Shown here piece by piece: positions 1 through 11,419 of a stretch of 64,000 nucleotides of DNA; positions within the stretch are counted from its first letter, which is position 1; every line of letters starts with the position of its first letter. The stretch covers positions 1,240,001 to 1,304,000 of the forward strand of contig JASBNA010000003.1 of NCBI GenBank assembly GCA_038087015.1, given 5' to 3'. The translations under genes and the position numbers were made by a program. The DNA comes from Cerrena zonata. Its lineage: Eukaryota; Basidiomycota; Agaricomycetes; Polyporales; Cerrenaceae. Under the pieces are notes generated by a model. The model did not search any database. It was not told the origin of the DNA and was given only the letters and a program-made list of their open reading frames with translations.

Positions 1-372
1 AGTAAGACATACGTCGTCAACACCCAAGGTCCTGTAAGCCTCGGAAACGGTAGTATGTTTGTGAAACATAGCGGAAGTGACGAAAGAAAGAGGGGAGAAA
101 ACGCGCCTCGAGGCGCGCACACTCTCATTTACGACGCGTCTTTGTCACGTTCCTTAGACGCTCGGAGACAATGACGCACATTGAATTTGAAACTGTTGGG
201 AAACATAGCGTGGGTCCAGGATATAGATTGCGCGAGAGATACATTACAGAATGTCCAATATTAATACACGGTTAAAATACAGTACCAAACACTCCGCCAA
301 TGTGCCAACGTCCAGAGCACGGTCTTTAGCAAGACCTGAGGTACGAGGACAGAGGCATCGAACATGACTCCG
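1..372. other. Left-edge intergenic segment
   Basis: I found no convincing coding segment here. The stretch is the region downstream of the FRG1-like gene, whose stop codon is at 373-375. It holds a perfect 16-bp palindrome at 102-117 (CGCGCCTCGAGGCGCG) and one ACGCGT box at 134-139. These could belong to the promoter of a gene lying left of the window, but nothing here proves it. Confidence 0.4.
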
Positions 373-1380
373 TTAACAAAAACGATCGCTGGAAACAGAG
401 TAATGAGAGACAAGTGATTATGGAAAGCACTATTGCATACCTTTTCAACTTCGCACGACGATCAAGAAGTGCCTCAGCTAAACGACCGTCCTTCTTTGCT
501 TTCTTCAGCTGTACAAAACAAATGATGAGCATTGGGTTTGCCAAGCAATAGCAAAGAAGCTCACCGCTTTCTTGTCATCTACTGAAACTATCGAACGTCC
601 CGCTCCCCAGGCTTGGTATATTTTGCTATCGAACACTAGTCAGCATTTAACATGAACATAAGAGAAAAGAACGTACTTAGTAGATGCTTCGTCTATCTTC
701 GAATCCGTGCTTAGACCTTCCTTCCGTTTCTTCTCTTCCTCGTGAGCCTCCTTCTTGTATTTATTCTGAATCTTCACCCAAAATCGCTCCCTAAACCCTA
801 CTTCTTCACTATCACTTCGTAGCGATAACGAACCACCGGCAACTTCATCCACGCTGAGATATTGTTCGTAAACATTCTGGAAGGCGACCATCCCATCAGG
901 GAGTACGACTGGTGTCCATTCTTCCTGCGGGCCACGGGCTTCTCGATCAGCAGAGACGATACCATGCTTATCGCAGGACAAGAATTTGCCCTCGCCAACA
1001 CCCGTTCGTAGATTGATAGTGGTAGCACCAGCAACTCGAGTGGTCACCCATACTTGGGAGACTTCTGTTGGAGTTCGCTCTAGAACAGACGGCTGGGTGC
1101 CATCTTCCGTCTTATCCTTGTCGACAGAGTGAAGTACAATACGGCCGCGAGTATTGTCATACGTTATACATATAGGTGGGTCCGAGGGATGCAGAATGTA
1201 TGTTGGTCCACGAATCTCGTTTGGTTGCTCCAGGATAACCCAGGTATCCGAGCTTTCCTCGTCATCTTCCTTCCGGCGATGTTTCTTGCTTCCACCTTCT
1301 TCGCCGTCCTCGCGCTTACGCTTCTTCTTTGTCTTTTCTCCTTTAAATTTGAGCTTTGTTGGCCGTGGCTTCTCCGACAT
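373..1380 (-). CDS. FRG1-like actin-bundling / RNA-associated nuclear protein
   Basis: This is a homologue of FRG1, a nuclear and nucleolar protein linked in animals to pre-mRNA processing and actin bundling. The ATG is at 1380. Exon 1 encodes a Lys/Arg-rich start (GEKTKKKRKRE) typical of FRG1 nuclear localisation signals, followed by the beta-trefoil, fascin-like core (for example GEGKFLSCDKHGIVSADREA). Three small downstream exons complete the conserved C-terminus. Exon 1 continues after EASTK into VFDSKIYQAW, then LKKAKKDGRLAEALLDRRAK, and the last exon adds SDRFC before TAA at 373-375. This tail matches the family's characteristic ending (DRRAKLKxDRxC), which fixes the 3' end. The gene is divergent from the L26 gene, with 206 bp between start codons. 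Homology is strong; the cellular role in fungi is inference. Confidence 0.88.
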
Positions 1381-1586
1381 TGCAGGACCAGTGACGAAAT
1401 GAGTTGTGAGAGTAGCAGTAGAAGGTGATCGAGACAGACTCCCGTGATTGCCTTATTCGGATTGTGATGCCTCAATTTGGACACTTTCCTCCCACACTCC
1501 CGTCGTGCGAGACTAAGTTACCGAGAGTCTAACGAAAGTCACCAAAGACTGTGGTCGCCGCCGACAAACCCCTCAAGACCCTCAAG
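1381..1586. promoter_or_regulatory. Short bidirectional promoter, FRG1-like / RPL26
   Basis: Only 206 bp separate the FRG1-like ATG (minus strand) from the L26 ATG (plus strand). Both genes must therefore take core promoter and 5' UTR from this interval. I could not identify a named factor site in it. Confidence 0.5.
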
Positions 1587-2395
1587 ATGAAGTTCAACGC
1601 TGGTTAGTTTATCTCTCTGGACCATCCTGGAATGCTGCACGAACTCTGGGAGGCGAAATCTGGGCCGAAAGTCTGGTGGAATCGGGTGGATGGGATGTCC
1701 GAAGTCTGGATGTAGTGTTGATGGTGTTGGCGGCTTGGAGGACTCGGATTCTGCATGCATGGTGAAACTATGCTCTACAGGTTATGCTGACTTCTATGAA
1801 CCCATTCAGACGTCTCCTCCTCAAGGCGCAAGTCGCGCAAGGCGCACTTCGCGGCCCCCTCCTCCATCCGCCGCAAAATCATGTCCTCTGCTCTTTCAAA
1901 GGAGCTCCGTGCCAAGCACAACGTATGTCAACCCTTATCAGAAAATACGCCTCTTCAAACGATATTCTGGATGCTTATTGTTATGTTTATTTGAATAGAC
2001 CCGTTCAATCCCTGTACGCAAGGATGACGAAGTCCGAATTGTCCGGGGCAAGTACAAGGGTCGGGAAGGCAAAGTTACCCAAGTTTATCGCAAGAAGTGG
2101 GTCATCCACGTAGACCGTGTTCAGCGCGACAAATCCAATGGTGCTTCGGTCCCCATTGGTATCCACCCCAGCAACGTTGTCATCGTCAACATTAAGCTTG
2201 ACAAGGACAGGTTCGTCCTAGGAGGCTCTATACCCTGAACACAGTCTAATGTTGGTTTTAACAGACGGGCGATCCTTGACCGCAAAGACAGGAAGAAGAG
2301 TTCTGAGGACAAGTCGGAGGATGTCGAGATGGTCGACGTGAGTTTCCTCGCATCACAATGCTTTTGCTTTCTGACCCCTCTTACTTTTTCAGTAA
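1587..2395 (+). CDS. RPL26: 60S ribosomal protein L26 (uL24)
   Basis: Cytosolic large-subunit ribosomal protein that binds 28S/5.8S rRNA near the polypeptide exit tunnel. Five exons assemble cleanly: 1587-1602 (MKFNA), 1810-1922 ([19 protein letters not shown], then [12 protein letters not shown]), 1999-2210 (a KOW motif region including [20 protein letters not shown]), 2265-2337 ([12 protein letters not shown] and an acidic tail ending VEMVD) and a final exon that is just the stop codon at 2393-2395. A first exon of only five codons is typical of fungal ribosomal protein genes. Length (about 137 aa) and sequence fit the family. It converges on the V-ATPase D gene, with 291 bp between the stops. 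No lesion was seen. Confidence 0.95.
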
Positions 2396-2686
2396 TCTCT
2401 TCCCGGACTTGTATTTTACCTTCTCTGGTTTCCGCTCTGCATCTCAAAACATCACATGTATGTATGCGCATTCTCGCACCCGATATGCTACATGAAGCTA
2501 TCTATCATGCTTTCTCACCATGAAATCCTCTTCCGGGTAGTGGGTGACTTGTTGACTTTTGCGACAATACATACCGATTGGGGGTCACTCAGACACTATG
2601 TTCTTTTGCTTGGACCCAAGAAATCATGAAAAAGAAAATACAATCGGTCCGTGTGAGATACAGTAAGAAGTCGTGAAGTCCAGGAA

Positions 2687-3623
2687 TTAGAAAATAACGT
2701 CTTGGTCTTTGATGTCTATTAAGTCGCCACCTCCGCCTCCAATTTCGATGTTTTCAGCAAGACCTGCCTCTGCCGCCGCTATTCGCTGTGCTTCTGAAGC
2801 ATCAGCGTCTCGTTTCTTCTTGCCCTGAATCTTCTTCAATCTACGCATTTTCAGTGGATTAGCGACAGTCCCAATGTAAATAATAAATATATACCTGAAG
2901 AACTCTTCACGATCCATCTCATCGAGTTCACTGTTGATGTATCTGATGGTGTTTTCCAGCCGAGGGATAACGACATGCTCGATAGCATTGACACGACGAT
3001 TCGTCGCCCGAATGACTTCGTCAAGAATAGTGAAAGCAGTCTGTAGTGACGCTAGTTCAACAAGAGTTTCGACGGCTTTGGCGTAGACCTCTTTTGATCG
3101 TAGCACTTGTTGTCCACCTCGGCCAAGACCGGTTAAGTTGAAATCTATACATATGCGAAGGTCAATATGATCTATATTAAAGCAAAGTAATAAAGCATAT
3201 ACTGACCTGATCCTTGGACTCGTTCAACTTCGAAAGCTGGTAGGATAACACCAGATACGTTATCCTGTTTAGCCTTTACTCGGAAAGACGATGTCTTGGC
3301 CTGTTCTTGTACCAAGTATGAGATGTCTCCCGTAGCGTAAGTGACCTCCGCCAGAGAGAAGGATGCCAATTGCATCACTCGTCCCATCTTCCGCTTCGCC
3401 TACTCCAAGATACATTCAAGTTAAGAGGTGAGGTTGTCATGTAGGAAGGTAATCAGCGTACCTCATCAACCTTCCTCAGGATAGCTCGGAATCGGGTCGT
3501 CAAAGCATCTCGCTTCTTGGCCAGTAAAGAGTGGCCCGTCTGCGCGCCCTTAAGTCGTAGCTTCGTGTTCGTAAGGGCCATCCGCGTGGGGAAGATATTC
3601 TCTCTTGGCCCCGTTCCAGACAT
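2687..3623 (-). CDS. VMA8: V-type proton ATPase subunit D
   Basis: Subunit D is part of the central rotor stalk of the vacuolar H+-ATPase V1 sector and couples ATP hydrolysis to proton pumping. The ATG at 3621-3623 gives [20 protein letters not shown], the conserved start of eukaryotic D subunits. This is followed by the long antiparallel helices ([20 protein letters not shown], then [20 protein letters not shown]). After intron 2 come [20 protein letters not shown] and [20 protein letters not shown], which are diagnostic. The last exon begins [12 protein letters not shown] and ends DQDVIF with TAA at 2687-2689. Introns are about 45-70 bp. No frameshift was seen. Confidence 0.94.
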
Positions 3624-3861
3624 ATTGGATCACGTACAGGGTTTACACGCGACCAGGTTGAGAGGAGAGAACAGGTCCGTGTCTTGCCTTCTTCAGACGG
3701 AGGAGCTGCCGAGCCATTCACACCAGTTACGGTGAGATTCTATTTTAGGCAAGTGACTAGGTTCCACAACTCCCGTCCCCACGGCGTTCTCGAATCTGAG
3801 ATCTACAGCTTACTATGTAGTACATCTGGGGGCACTGTCTACTTGCTTTTCTGTGATCATC

Positions 3862-4720
3862 ATGTCGCGAGGAAAGGCAGCAAGGAAAGAGGCACGCATT
3901 ATCCCAAAACCTTCTCACCTATCACTCTCTATTCTGAGTAGCAAAGGAGACAAGGGGTCCAAGGACAACACATCCCGATACAAGCCCAGAAATTAATCCC
4001 TACAAAAGCATATGGAACTTATTAGGCGGGACCACGACTTTTACAACTTTTGTGTAAGTGTCACCTGCTAGGTTAATACGCCTATAGATCCCTACCCACA
4101 TCCAACATCTATCAATTACCCTTAAAGTAAGCTATGTTCAAGTTGGTTTCTGCGCATCTTGATACGAACGACGATAGCCAGAACCAGGACCCTCTCAAAA
4201 AACATGCCTACTACATGGAGATACTTACTCTGCTAACCCTCATATCGCTTTCTTACCACTGAAGGCCTTGCAATATACCCTCATGTCCAACTATGAGGAT
4301 GCATGGCCAGTCATTGTATACAGGAATACAGTTTTAGACAACCTCGCATCCTTGAACACCCTCAAACAACCACCTCGAGCTTTAAGTATCGCAAGTTGGA
4401 GTCACCATAAGCATTCTTCATCTCCGGAGATTAGTCAATAATCTTATTCAATATGTAGTCGCCAATTTTTTCTCATTCAAAGGAGATACCACAACTTGAA
4501 GTCTGCCAATTTTTGAAAGAGTTAGAGCCAGACTAGATAGAGTTATTGGACTTATTCCTCGAGATTGCCTTGACATCACACAAGATCTTGGTTGGTATTG
4601 CTCGTCATCGTACATTCCGAGAACGTGTACTACAGAAACTGGAGGAAGTTGGTGGACTGGAACCACACCAAGTTCAATCTATGAAAAGAAGTTTTAAGAA
4701 GATAACGAAGCATTGATAAC
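3862..4720 (+). pseudogene. Unknown gene, apparently damaged
   Basis: I do not recognise the product. An ATG at 3862 opens a basic start (MSRGKAARKEARIIPKPSHL) that runs to a stop at 3994. If one C of the CCC at about 3985-3987 is discounted, translation continues coherently as YKPEINPYKSIWNLLGGTTT up to a likely splice donor near 4052. Further 3', coding-like segments appear in other frames: KALQYTLMSNYEDAWPVIVY and NTVLDNLASLNTLKQPPRA (about 4262-4440), and EIPQLEVCQFLKELEPD followed by an in-frame TAG, then IELLDLFLEIALTSHKIL (about 4480-4590). The gene is divergent from V-ATPase D, with 238 bp between starts, as expected for a real locus. It may be a decayed gene or an intact gene broken by consensus errors. 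The right end is approximate. Confidence 0.4.
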
Positions 4721-4887
4721 AATACCTTATATAATCAGAGAAGTCGTATCCATAATATCATATCTTGGACATATACTACCACAACGTCACCCAGATGTTG
4801 GATAAACCAGCGGAAAGACTAGAATACATGAAGGGTAAGAAACACTCATAATAGAAAAGGTATCGTATCAAGAACAAGCAATATCCG

Positions 4888-6118
4888 TTAATATCTCCGT
4901 CTACTAGGAGAGCGGGACCGTTCACGGTCTCTCCGTCTGTCACTTCCGAAATGTTAGAGTGTGAACTTCAGTCAAAACATATATTACTCACTCGTAACGA
5001 GATGAATGCCGCTCATAACCTCTGTCACGTTCACGGAAATCACGTTCGCCGCCTCGTACAGGCGGACCACCAGGTCCTGAAGGCGCACCTCCAGCTGGGG
5101 CTCCTGAGGGGAGGGTTGATGGAGGGCCCATCTTACGCTTGTCACGTTCCTCCTTGAATTTACCAAGCATGTTACGCAATTCATGATAACCCAAGTGCAT
5201 CTACGAACCACTTCGGTCAAAGGGTATCAAATAGAGTTTATAGACACTACATACCTTACCACCGAAGTGGTCAGCAAGACGACGGTCAGAGTCGAGTACC
5301 GACAGGTATGCGCCACAGACGTCGCAAACACGGAGCTTCTGGTGTCCAGAAGCACCTGACGTGTCAGTAAGTTGTTGAAGTTCGCGCTACGGTTCATGTT
5401 AGTGGTGTTAATAACACGATGTAATCAACGATACTCACTTCTTTGTCGGCCTTTTCACTCTTCAAAGCTTCGATAGCAGCCATTTCCCTCATCGACTCGT
5501 CGACTTTCCCTTGCTCACCGAGCTGCTCAATCTTCTCTGTACCACCTTGAATAGCCAACTCAATCTCGGCAATTTCTCTCATCTAAGATTACCATATGAT
5601 TAGGAATTTAATTCATGCAGCAGAACGTGCACACGTACCAAGTTCGTGGTTTTCGCGTTCTCCTCAGGCGTCTTCTCTAGCCTCCTATGCGCTGAACGTA
5701 TCCTACGGTCACACTCATCAACGAAGGCGAAGATGTTAGCCTCGTATTCCATTTGACATTTATGGAAGATGGGGTTGTTTGGGTCTTTTTCGCGTGCCTC
5801 GAGGAACTCGGTCTTGAGTCTTTCGGTGTGTGATTTGGGACAAGCACCCAAATCCATTTTCTACGAACAATAGTTCAATATTCGCTCATCTACGAGAAGG
5901 GAAATAGCTTACAGTATTGGTGAATAGAGTATGGGGACATGTTCCACAGAGGAAATTCCTGCATACTTTCTCGTCGGACCAGACTAGGTTCGCATTTGCG
6001 ACACCCATAGCCTCCGGACCCATCATTTGCTGTACAAAGCTTTAGCAAGATGTCGCTTTATTTTGTAATATAGACGTACCTCAAGGAGCTTCCTCTGCAT
6101 TTCCGCAAGTCTTCCCAT
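4888..6118 (-). CDS. LUC7: LUC7-like U1 snRNP splicing factor
   Basis: LUC7 proteins belong to the U1 snRNP and help recognise 5' splice sites. The ATG at 6118 gives MGRLAEMQRKLLEQMMGPE. A first CCCH-type zinc finger follows (VCRNFLCGTCPHTLFTNTKM, then DLGACPKSH), then a helical linker (HRRLEKTPEENAKTTNL, and AEIELAIQGGTEKIEQLGEQ). A second zinc finger lies around LRVCDVCGAYLSVLDSDRRL with DHFGGKMHLGYHELR. The apparent stop right after HSSRYE is better read as an intron (donor near 5000): splicing to the next AG adds a short RS tail (DDRRDRERSRSPSRRRY) ending with TAA at 4888-4890. That tail is characteristic of LUC7-like proteins and is why I extended the model. The gene is divergent from BUD23. 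Confidence 0.92.
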
Positions 6119-6374
6119 TTTGGATAAACGCGTTCGAGTCGTGAAGTAAAGGAGCAAAGACTTATGGTAGTGGCGGTAATGAGTAGAACTTGGAAAGAGT
6201 TGTCCAGCGCTGCCATAAGCGGGTCGATCATTGACGCTGTGTAAGCGCTCCTTTCTGAAAGTTTCTCAATTTCGAGTATCCTCAGTACAAGCATTAGTAT
6301 CACCTCGTACTGGGTCGTTGATTCTACCTCCACAACACAGTCCTAATATCTTGAATTGAATATAGCCAACCAAA
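6119..6374. promoter_or_regulatory. Short bidirectional promoter, LUC7 / BUD23
   Basis: A 256-bp interval separates the start codons of two divergent RNA-metabolism genes. An open frame on the minus strand crosses it, but it has no homology I recognise and overlaps the first LUC7 exon in another frame, so I treat it as noncoding. Confidence 0.45.
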
Positions 6375-7482
6375 ATGTCACGACCAGAGCTTGTTGCTCC
6401 CCCAGAAATTGTACGTCCCCCTCAAACTCTCCTGTCGAAATGTATTGATCGGAAGTTTCTAGTATTATGGCGATACCGAGGCAACGAAATATACCAACAA
6501 GTATGTTTCTGCATTCTGTTTCTATTGGAGACTCTAACAGGACAATCAGTACACGAATCCAACAGATCCAGGCAGATATGACATACAGAGCATTAGAATT
6601 GCTTAACATGCCTCCGGACGAACCTGCTCTCCTTCTGGACATCGGTTGTGGGTCAGGCCTATCGGGCGAAATCCTTTCAGAAGAAGGATATGAGTGGGTG
6701 GGACTTGATGTCGCACCAAGTATGCTTGGTATGTCCACATGTTATCTCTATCGCTTACATTATTCTAAATAAAATTAAAGAGGTCGCCCTGGAGCGAGAA
6801 GTAGAAGGTGATCTCTTTTTGCAGGACATTGGCCAGGGACTCGGTTTCCGACCAGGTAGTTTTGACGGTGCAATCAGGTACATTATCTCCAACACGAACT
6901 ATCATTATCTTCTCATATCATCGCAGTATTTCTGTTATTCAGTGGCTTCTAAACGCAGAAACCTCACATCCAACATCTTCCCCTCCCCATCGCCTTACCC
7001 GTTTCTTCACCACGCTTCACTCTGCCTTACGAAATCCTTCACGAGCTGTTCTCCAATTTTACCCCACGTCTGACGATCAAATCCAGCTAATCACCTCAAT
7101 CGCACAAAAAGCCGGTTTTGGCGGAGGTATTGTCGTCGACTACCCTAATTCTAAGAAGGCTAGAAAGGTGTTTTTATGTCTGTTCGTTGGCGGTGGCGGC
7201 GGTGGACAGCAACAGGTACCTAAGGGTTTGGAAGGCGATGAAGTTGACGGAAGCAGAGCCAAATTCGAAGGGAGGAGAGAACGAGCGGCGAAGAGCAATA
7301 AGAAACGCAAAGAGGTGAAAGGTAAAGAATGGATATTGCGGAAGAAAGAGGTACGTTACTTTTGTCCCAAACGGGTAGAGTCATCTAACGATCATTACCT
7401 ATAGCTCTATCGACAACGAGGGAAGGAGAGTGTCCCTCGCGACTCCAAGTTCACCGGCAGGAAGCGAAAACCCGTCTTCTGA
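6375..7482 (+). CDS. BUD23: 18S rRNA (guanine-N7) methyltransferase
   Basis: Bud23 (human WBSCR22/BUD23) methylates a guanine of 18S rRNA with its partner Trm112 during small-subunit biogenesis. Exon 1 (MSRPELVAPPEI) joins YYGDTEATKYTNN and then TRIQQIQADMTYRALELL, the family's conserved start. The SAM-binding motif I is LLLDIGCGSGLSGEIL, followed by WVGLDVAPSML. A later exon carries SISVIQWLLNAE and TRFFTTLHSALR. The protein ends in the basic C-terminal domain seen in Bud23 (SNKKRKEVKGKEWILRKKE, then SVPRDSKFTGRKRKPVF) at the TGA at 7480-7482. A poly-Gly insert (GGGGGGQQQ) near the C-terminus replaces the usual short linker. All exon phases agree. Its stop lies only 23 bp from that of the convergent BCS1-like gene. 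Confidence 0.93.
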
Positions 7483-7505
7483 GCAAGTTTGCTACTATGA
7501 CCATA

Positions 7506-9250
7506 TTATTGGGCATTGAACGAAGTTATCTGCTCGATGAAAAGCGTCCGAATACCCTCGACTGCCTCCTTCGCCCTACTTCTGATGAATAATCCCTGCA
7601 AGGCGGCCATGCTTACCCTCCTTCCTGACTGCATTTGTTCATGTACCACGGATTCGATCGCATTACCCATCTCCATCAACTCTTCCGTTCCAATGGGTTC
7701 CCATCCCGCTACTTGTGTATCTCCTTCGCCGTAGAATCGGAGGAACAGATTCTTGGCTTGCTGCGGCGATGCGTCGTCTATCTTTACGGAAAGGTCGACA
7801 CGGCCTGGGCGAATGAGTGCTGGGTCTAGTCGTTCTGGGTGATTCGTAGTCAAAAAGACAATACGTTCTTCTCCTGATGCTACACCATCTAGGGCATTTA
7901 GGAAACCAGAAAATGTAACGGATGACTGGTAGCTATTAAACTATTAGCTATAATTAAGTATAATAGGGATATTCAAAACATACCCGTCTTCACTGGTCTG
8001 CACCCGTTTATTGAATGCGGCATCCACGTCTTCGATTAGGACAAAACTCCGTTCAGGAGTATTAGAAAGCAAATGGATGAGCTTATCATCGGCCAGCCCG
8101 CGTTCTGATAAATTGAGAAGACAGATGTCGTACGAGAGAGAACCTGCGAGGGCTTGGATGAATGATGATTTTCCCGAGCCTGGTGGGCCATGAAGGAGAT
8201 ATCCTCTTCGGTACGGAATTCCTGCCAAAAAAATACCATTTTGAGGACAAGGAGAAGACAAGTCTACAAAAACATACCTCTATCCGCGTACCATTGACGT
8301 CGTTGTAAGAAAGCTGACACATCTTGCTTGATTGATTCCGCAATTCCTTCCTGGAGAACCACGCTATTGATAGGTCGTTTCTGCCGGGGTAAGCCAAAAG
8401 GCTTCCATTCGATCCCCAAGGTGTATGAATAACCAGCTTTCCTTCTTGGCTTTTCATAGCAATATCCCGTGCCTCAGCCAAAAGTTCGGGAAAGAGTCCA
8501 CGGTCTCGCGAGAGGGTAGTGAGTGTGACGGTTTCCCAAGGAATGCCGGACATAAGATGCTGAGAACGTGTTTCGCGCTCACGTTTAACCTATCGAATAT
8601 AGACAGTTAGCTTCGTTGGTGTGACTTGACGTAACTGCAATGAAAGAATGAGGATATTTCTATGCACCTGTATCCACGCTTTTCGAAATTGCAAGAAATG
8701 TGTGCCTGGCCCAGCAACAAGTCTGAATCCCACTGACGAGCTACCATTTTTTCGTTGTTCGACAGCAGTTTGTACACTCAATTCATGGCTACGTATCCAA
8801 GTTCGGGGAGAAAGTAATCTCGGTCTTTGTTCTGTGATGGCAGGGGATTGTTGCGCCATCCAAGCAAGGAACCAGTCATATGAGGGGTCCTTGTTATTGA
8901 TTTCAAGCTTCACAAGCATACGTCGACGCAACCCGTCTGCACCTATGGTAATACCCTTCCGGAGAGCGGTGAGACCGACACCTATTCCCTGTTAGAAATT
9001 TGTGAGCGGAGTGCTTCTGGACGTGTGGATGGCTTACCATCAAGCCAAACCCAGCTTGGAAGTAAGGGCTAAGCTTATAGATTTGTGTTAGACATACTTT
9101 CCCTTCAAGAACAATTCAAAATACGTACTTATCACCCAGCAACCCCGAGAGTAGAGACGATGCGTTTGCATTGACGGATTGTACAGGATTCGGCCCACTG
9201 CCTACCGGCAGTTGAACAGGAAGAGTACTTGTTACATTTTCCACGGGCAT
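7506..9250 (-). CDS. BCS1: BCS1-like mitochondrial AAA ATPase (one-base frameshift)
   Basis: Bcs1 is an inner-membrane AAA protein that moves the folded Rieske protein across the membrane for complex III assembly. The ATG at 9250 gives [21 protein letters not shown] membrane-anchor region follows ([20 protein letters not shown]), then the BCS1 N-domain ([26 protein letters not shown]) and [19 protein letters not shown]. The AAA core has Walker [11 protein letters not shown], Walker [11 protein letters not shown] and the arginine-finger region [13 protein letters not shown]. The frame breaks at the CCCC run 8414-8417. Downstream, the expected [20 protein letters not shown] appears only if one more G is added, so one base is probably missing from a homopolymer. 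In fungi, BCS1-domain paralogues with other roles exist, so the symbol is tentative. Confidence 0.85.
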
Positions 9251-9837
9251 GAGAATGCGGGGCAGTCTCTGCTACTTGCGATGAGATTATCAAACTTCGA
9301 GATGAGTGTCTGCAAAGATATACAGTAGTACGAAACGAGACGCGTTCCAGTCTAGGCACATGGGCGTTTCGTGTAAAGCTAGAGATCTCGCCGAGATCCG
9401 AGTCTCAATTCAATATGAGCGATGTTAGAGATCGCCGGACACACCTCCCCACATTCACTCACTCGCTCAGGCGTATCACTGCGTATTCTGCATCCATTCT
9501 CTCCAGTATGTTCTAAATAAATTCATATTTACACCATATGAATGTCTGTATTCTCTGTAGTGCCACATTTTTACAAGCAGTCCTCAGACCTCATACCACC
9601 TGCTAGGCGGGCCACACAGGTGTCATCTCCCCATTACAGTTCAAAATGATTGAAGAAAGTCTCACACAAATAGCCCAGGGTAATGTTATTTTAGAAGGGA
9701 TTGTCATGTTTTCTTAGCCTTACCTATAGAATATCTCAATTTGATTCTTACACACATAACAAGTGAATGATTTTGTATGACTGAAAAAATTATATATGTA
9801 TTTCTGTATCTTTGATACAAAAGAAACTGGGGACAAG
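9251..9837. other. Intergenic: BCS1 promoter and 3' flank of the RING gene
   Basis: This 587-bp interval holds the BCS1-like gene's upstream region and the 3' flank of the HEI10-like gene. No coding potential or RNA gene is visible. Confidence 0.4.
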
Positions 9838-11419
9838 CTATCCAGACTTTGGCATAAAAGGATGCCTCTGACCACCATTCCAACCCTGAGCCAGGGAAGC
9901 AGTCCTAGATCCAAGCTGAGGGGTTGGTGGTATGGCAAAGCGATTTGAGGATGGAGTAGAGGAGTCTTGATGTGTTTTTATAGCCTGTTCATTTTGCACC
10001 AGATGATTGTTCCTCGAGGAAGGCAAGAAATGATTTGATCTAGGTGCTTCTGAGAAAGACTGGGTTCTAAGAGATGTTGGGCCAGTAGAGAATATTTGCT
10101 GAGGTGAGAGGTTATTGGTCAGATGAGATCTTTCAAGCTGAGGTGGAGCTTTAGCAACACGAGGGGGAGGAGGCGGAGGCATCTTCTTGGCAGATGGTGG
10201 TGGTACTGATCCTAGTCGAGGATTGTGATTGCTATTTGAAGAACTGAGGAAAGTCGCCGGACGTGATGAATGAGTGGGATTACGAGACATGTCAGGGACA
10301 TGATTAGGATCCATCAATTGAGTGGGCGGAGGGTTGTAAGAAAATTGTCTGATTGATACAATCAATCACGTAATTTGTACCTAGACCATAGAACAAATAT
10401 ACAACATACTTTGCAAAACGACTCGAGCCTGGTCTCTCATTCGACATATTTTGCATGTCAACCTGTCGTGATTGGGAATGGTGATAAAGGCTATCATCAC
10501 TATTGACATGTTGTTGGGCATAAGATGGGGGGCGCGAATGTTTTGGAGGAAGGGTTAATCTATCTGGTCCTAATGGTGTTGTGACCGAACGAGGGCTCGA
10601 AAAGCTTCGGATTCCATTATTGGGACTGACGATCGGAACAGATTGTCATGGTAAAGACCCCTTACGAACTCAATTGAGAACTCACTGGTGAGCGTCCGTC
10701 ATTCGTCTCTTCCCGTTCGCATTGCGAGCCTCGGAAGGCTCGTATTGATGGTGTTGACTTTCGCGCGACTGTTGTATCTCAATTTGGAGCCCCTCAACAC
10801 GCCTTGGGCGCATGTTAATGACAGCAATGGAAGCACGCAACGTGGCCGACAAACTTTCGTAATAGCTTGTTCTCCTGACTAGTGGCTTTGGCACGCTCCA
10901 GAAACATGCGTTGTTGGGAGCATTTGTGCTTGTAATATCGTACGCAAGAGGCTAAAGTTTCTATTTGAAACTAAGATACTGTCAGAGGGAACAGTGGAAG
11001 ATCTAAATGGAAACGAACTCTCGTTGCGTAAGCGAGTGTATCTATTGCTTGAGGCACTGAGCGAAACCATTCGGACATTGGTGCATCCATCTAGAGAGAT
11101 ATGGAATATTCAATCAACAAATGCTTCGTTATATGCGGGTACCTCTCGTTGCAAAGGTGCGACTTGGATTCCCTGAGTTCCGCATTCTGTGCAACTTTGA
11201 TCTGGTTCTAAAAGGGGTAAGGTTATCGTCACGAAAGGTGGAAATGAAAATTGCGCTACTGAGATGATTGTTGCAAACCACATGCCCACATTCCGTGACC
11301 CAGAACGGTACTGGAGGCTGGGCACCGGATTCTGCGGAAAAGGGCAAATGACAGCGAGCACAGGCTACGAATTCCCAGAAGTCAAACTCGGGCTGTTCGT
11401 TCGGGGTTATTGCAGACAT
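9838..11419 (-). CDS. RING-finger coiled-coil protein, Zip3/HEI10-like candidate
   Basis: An N-terminal RING is followed by a coiled coil and a long Ser/Pro/Gln-rich tail. This is the architecture of the Zip3/RNF212/HEI10 ligases that mark meiotic crossover sites. The ATG at 11419 gives MSAITPNEQPEFDFWEF, and the zinc ligands follow in order: CARCHL, WVTECGHVVCNNHL, then SCTECGTQG in exon 2. Introns split the RING, as checked by phase. The next exons read MDAPMSEWFRSVPQAIDTLA and QIETLASCVRYYKHKCSQQR with AKATSQENKLLRKFV, a coiled coil resembling that of fungal Zip3-like proteins. The tail includes a proline run (MPPPPPPRVAKAPP) and ends MPKSG at 9838. Exon joins between about 10,700 and 10,950 are less certain. 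The gene is divergent from the JmjC gene. The meiotic role is inference. Confidence 0.62.

Noticed and set aside
6058..6333. 91-codon minus-strand frame upstream of LUC7
   Set aside because: It overlaps the first LUC7 exon in another frame and fills the shared promoter with BUD23. No homology was recognised.
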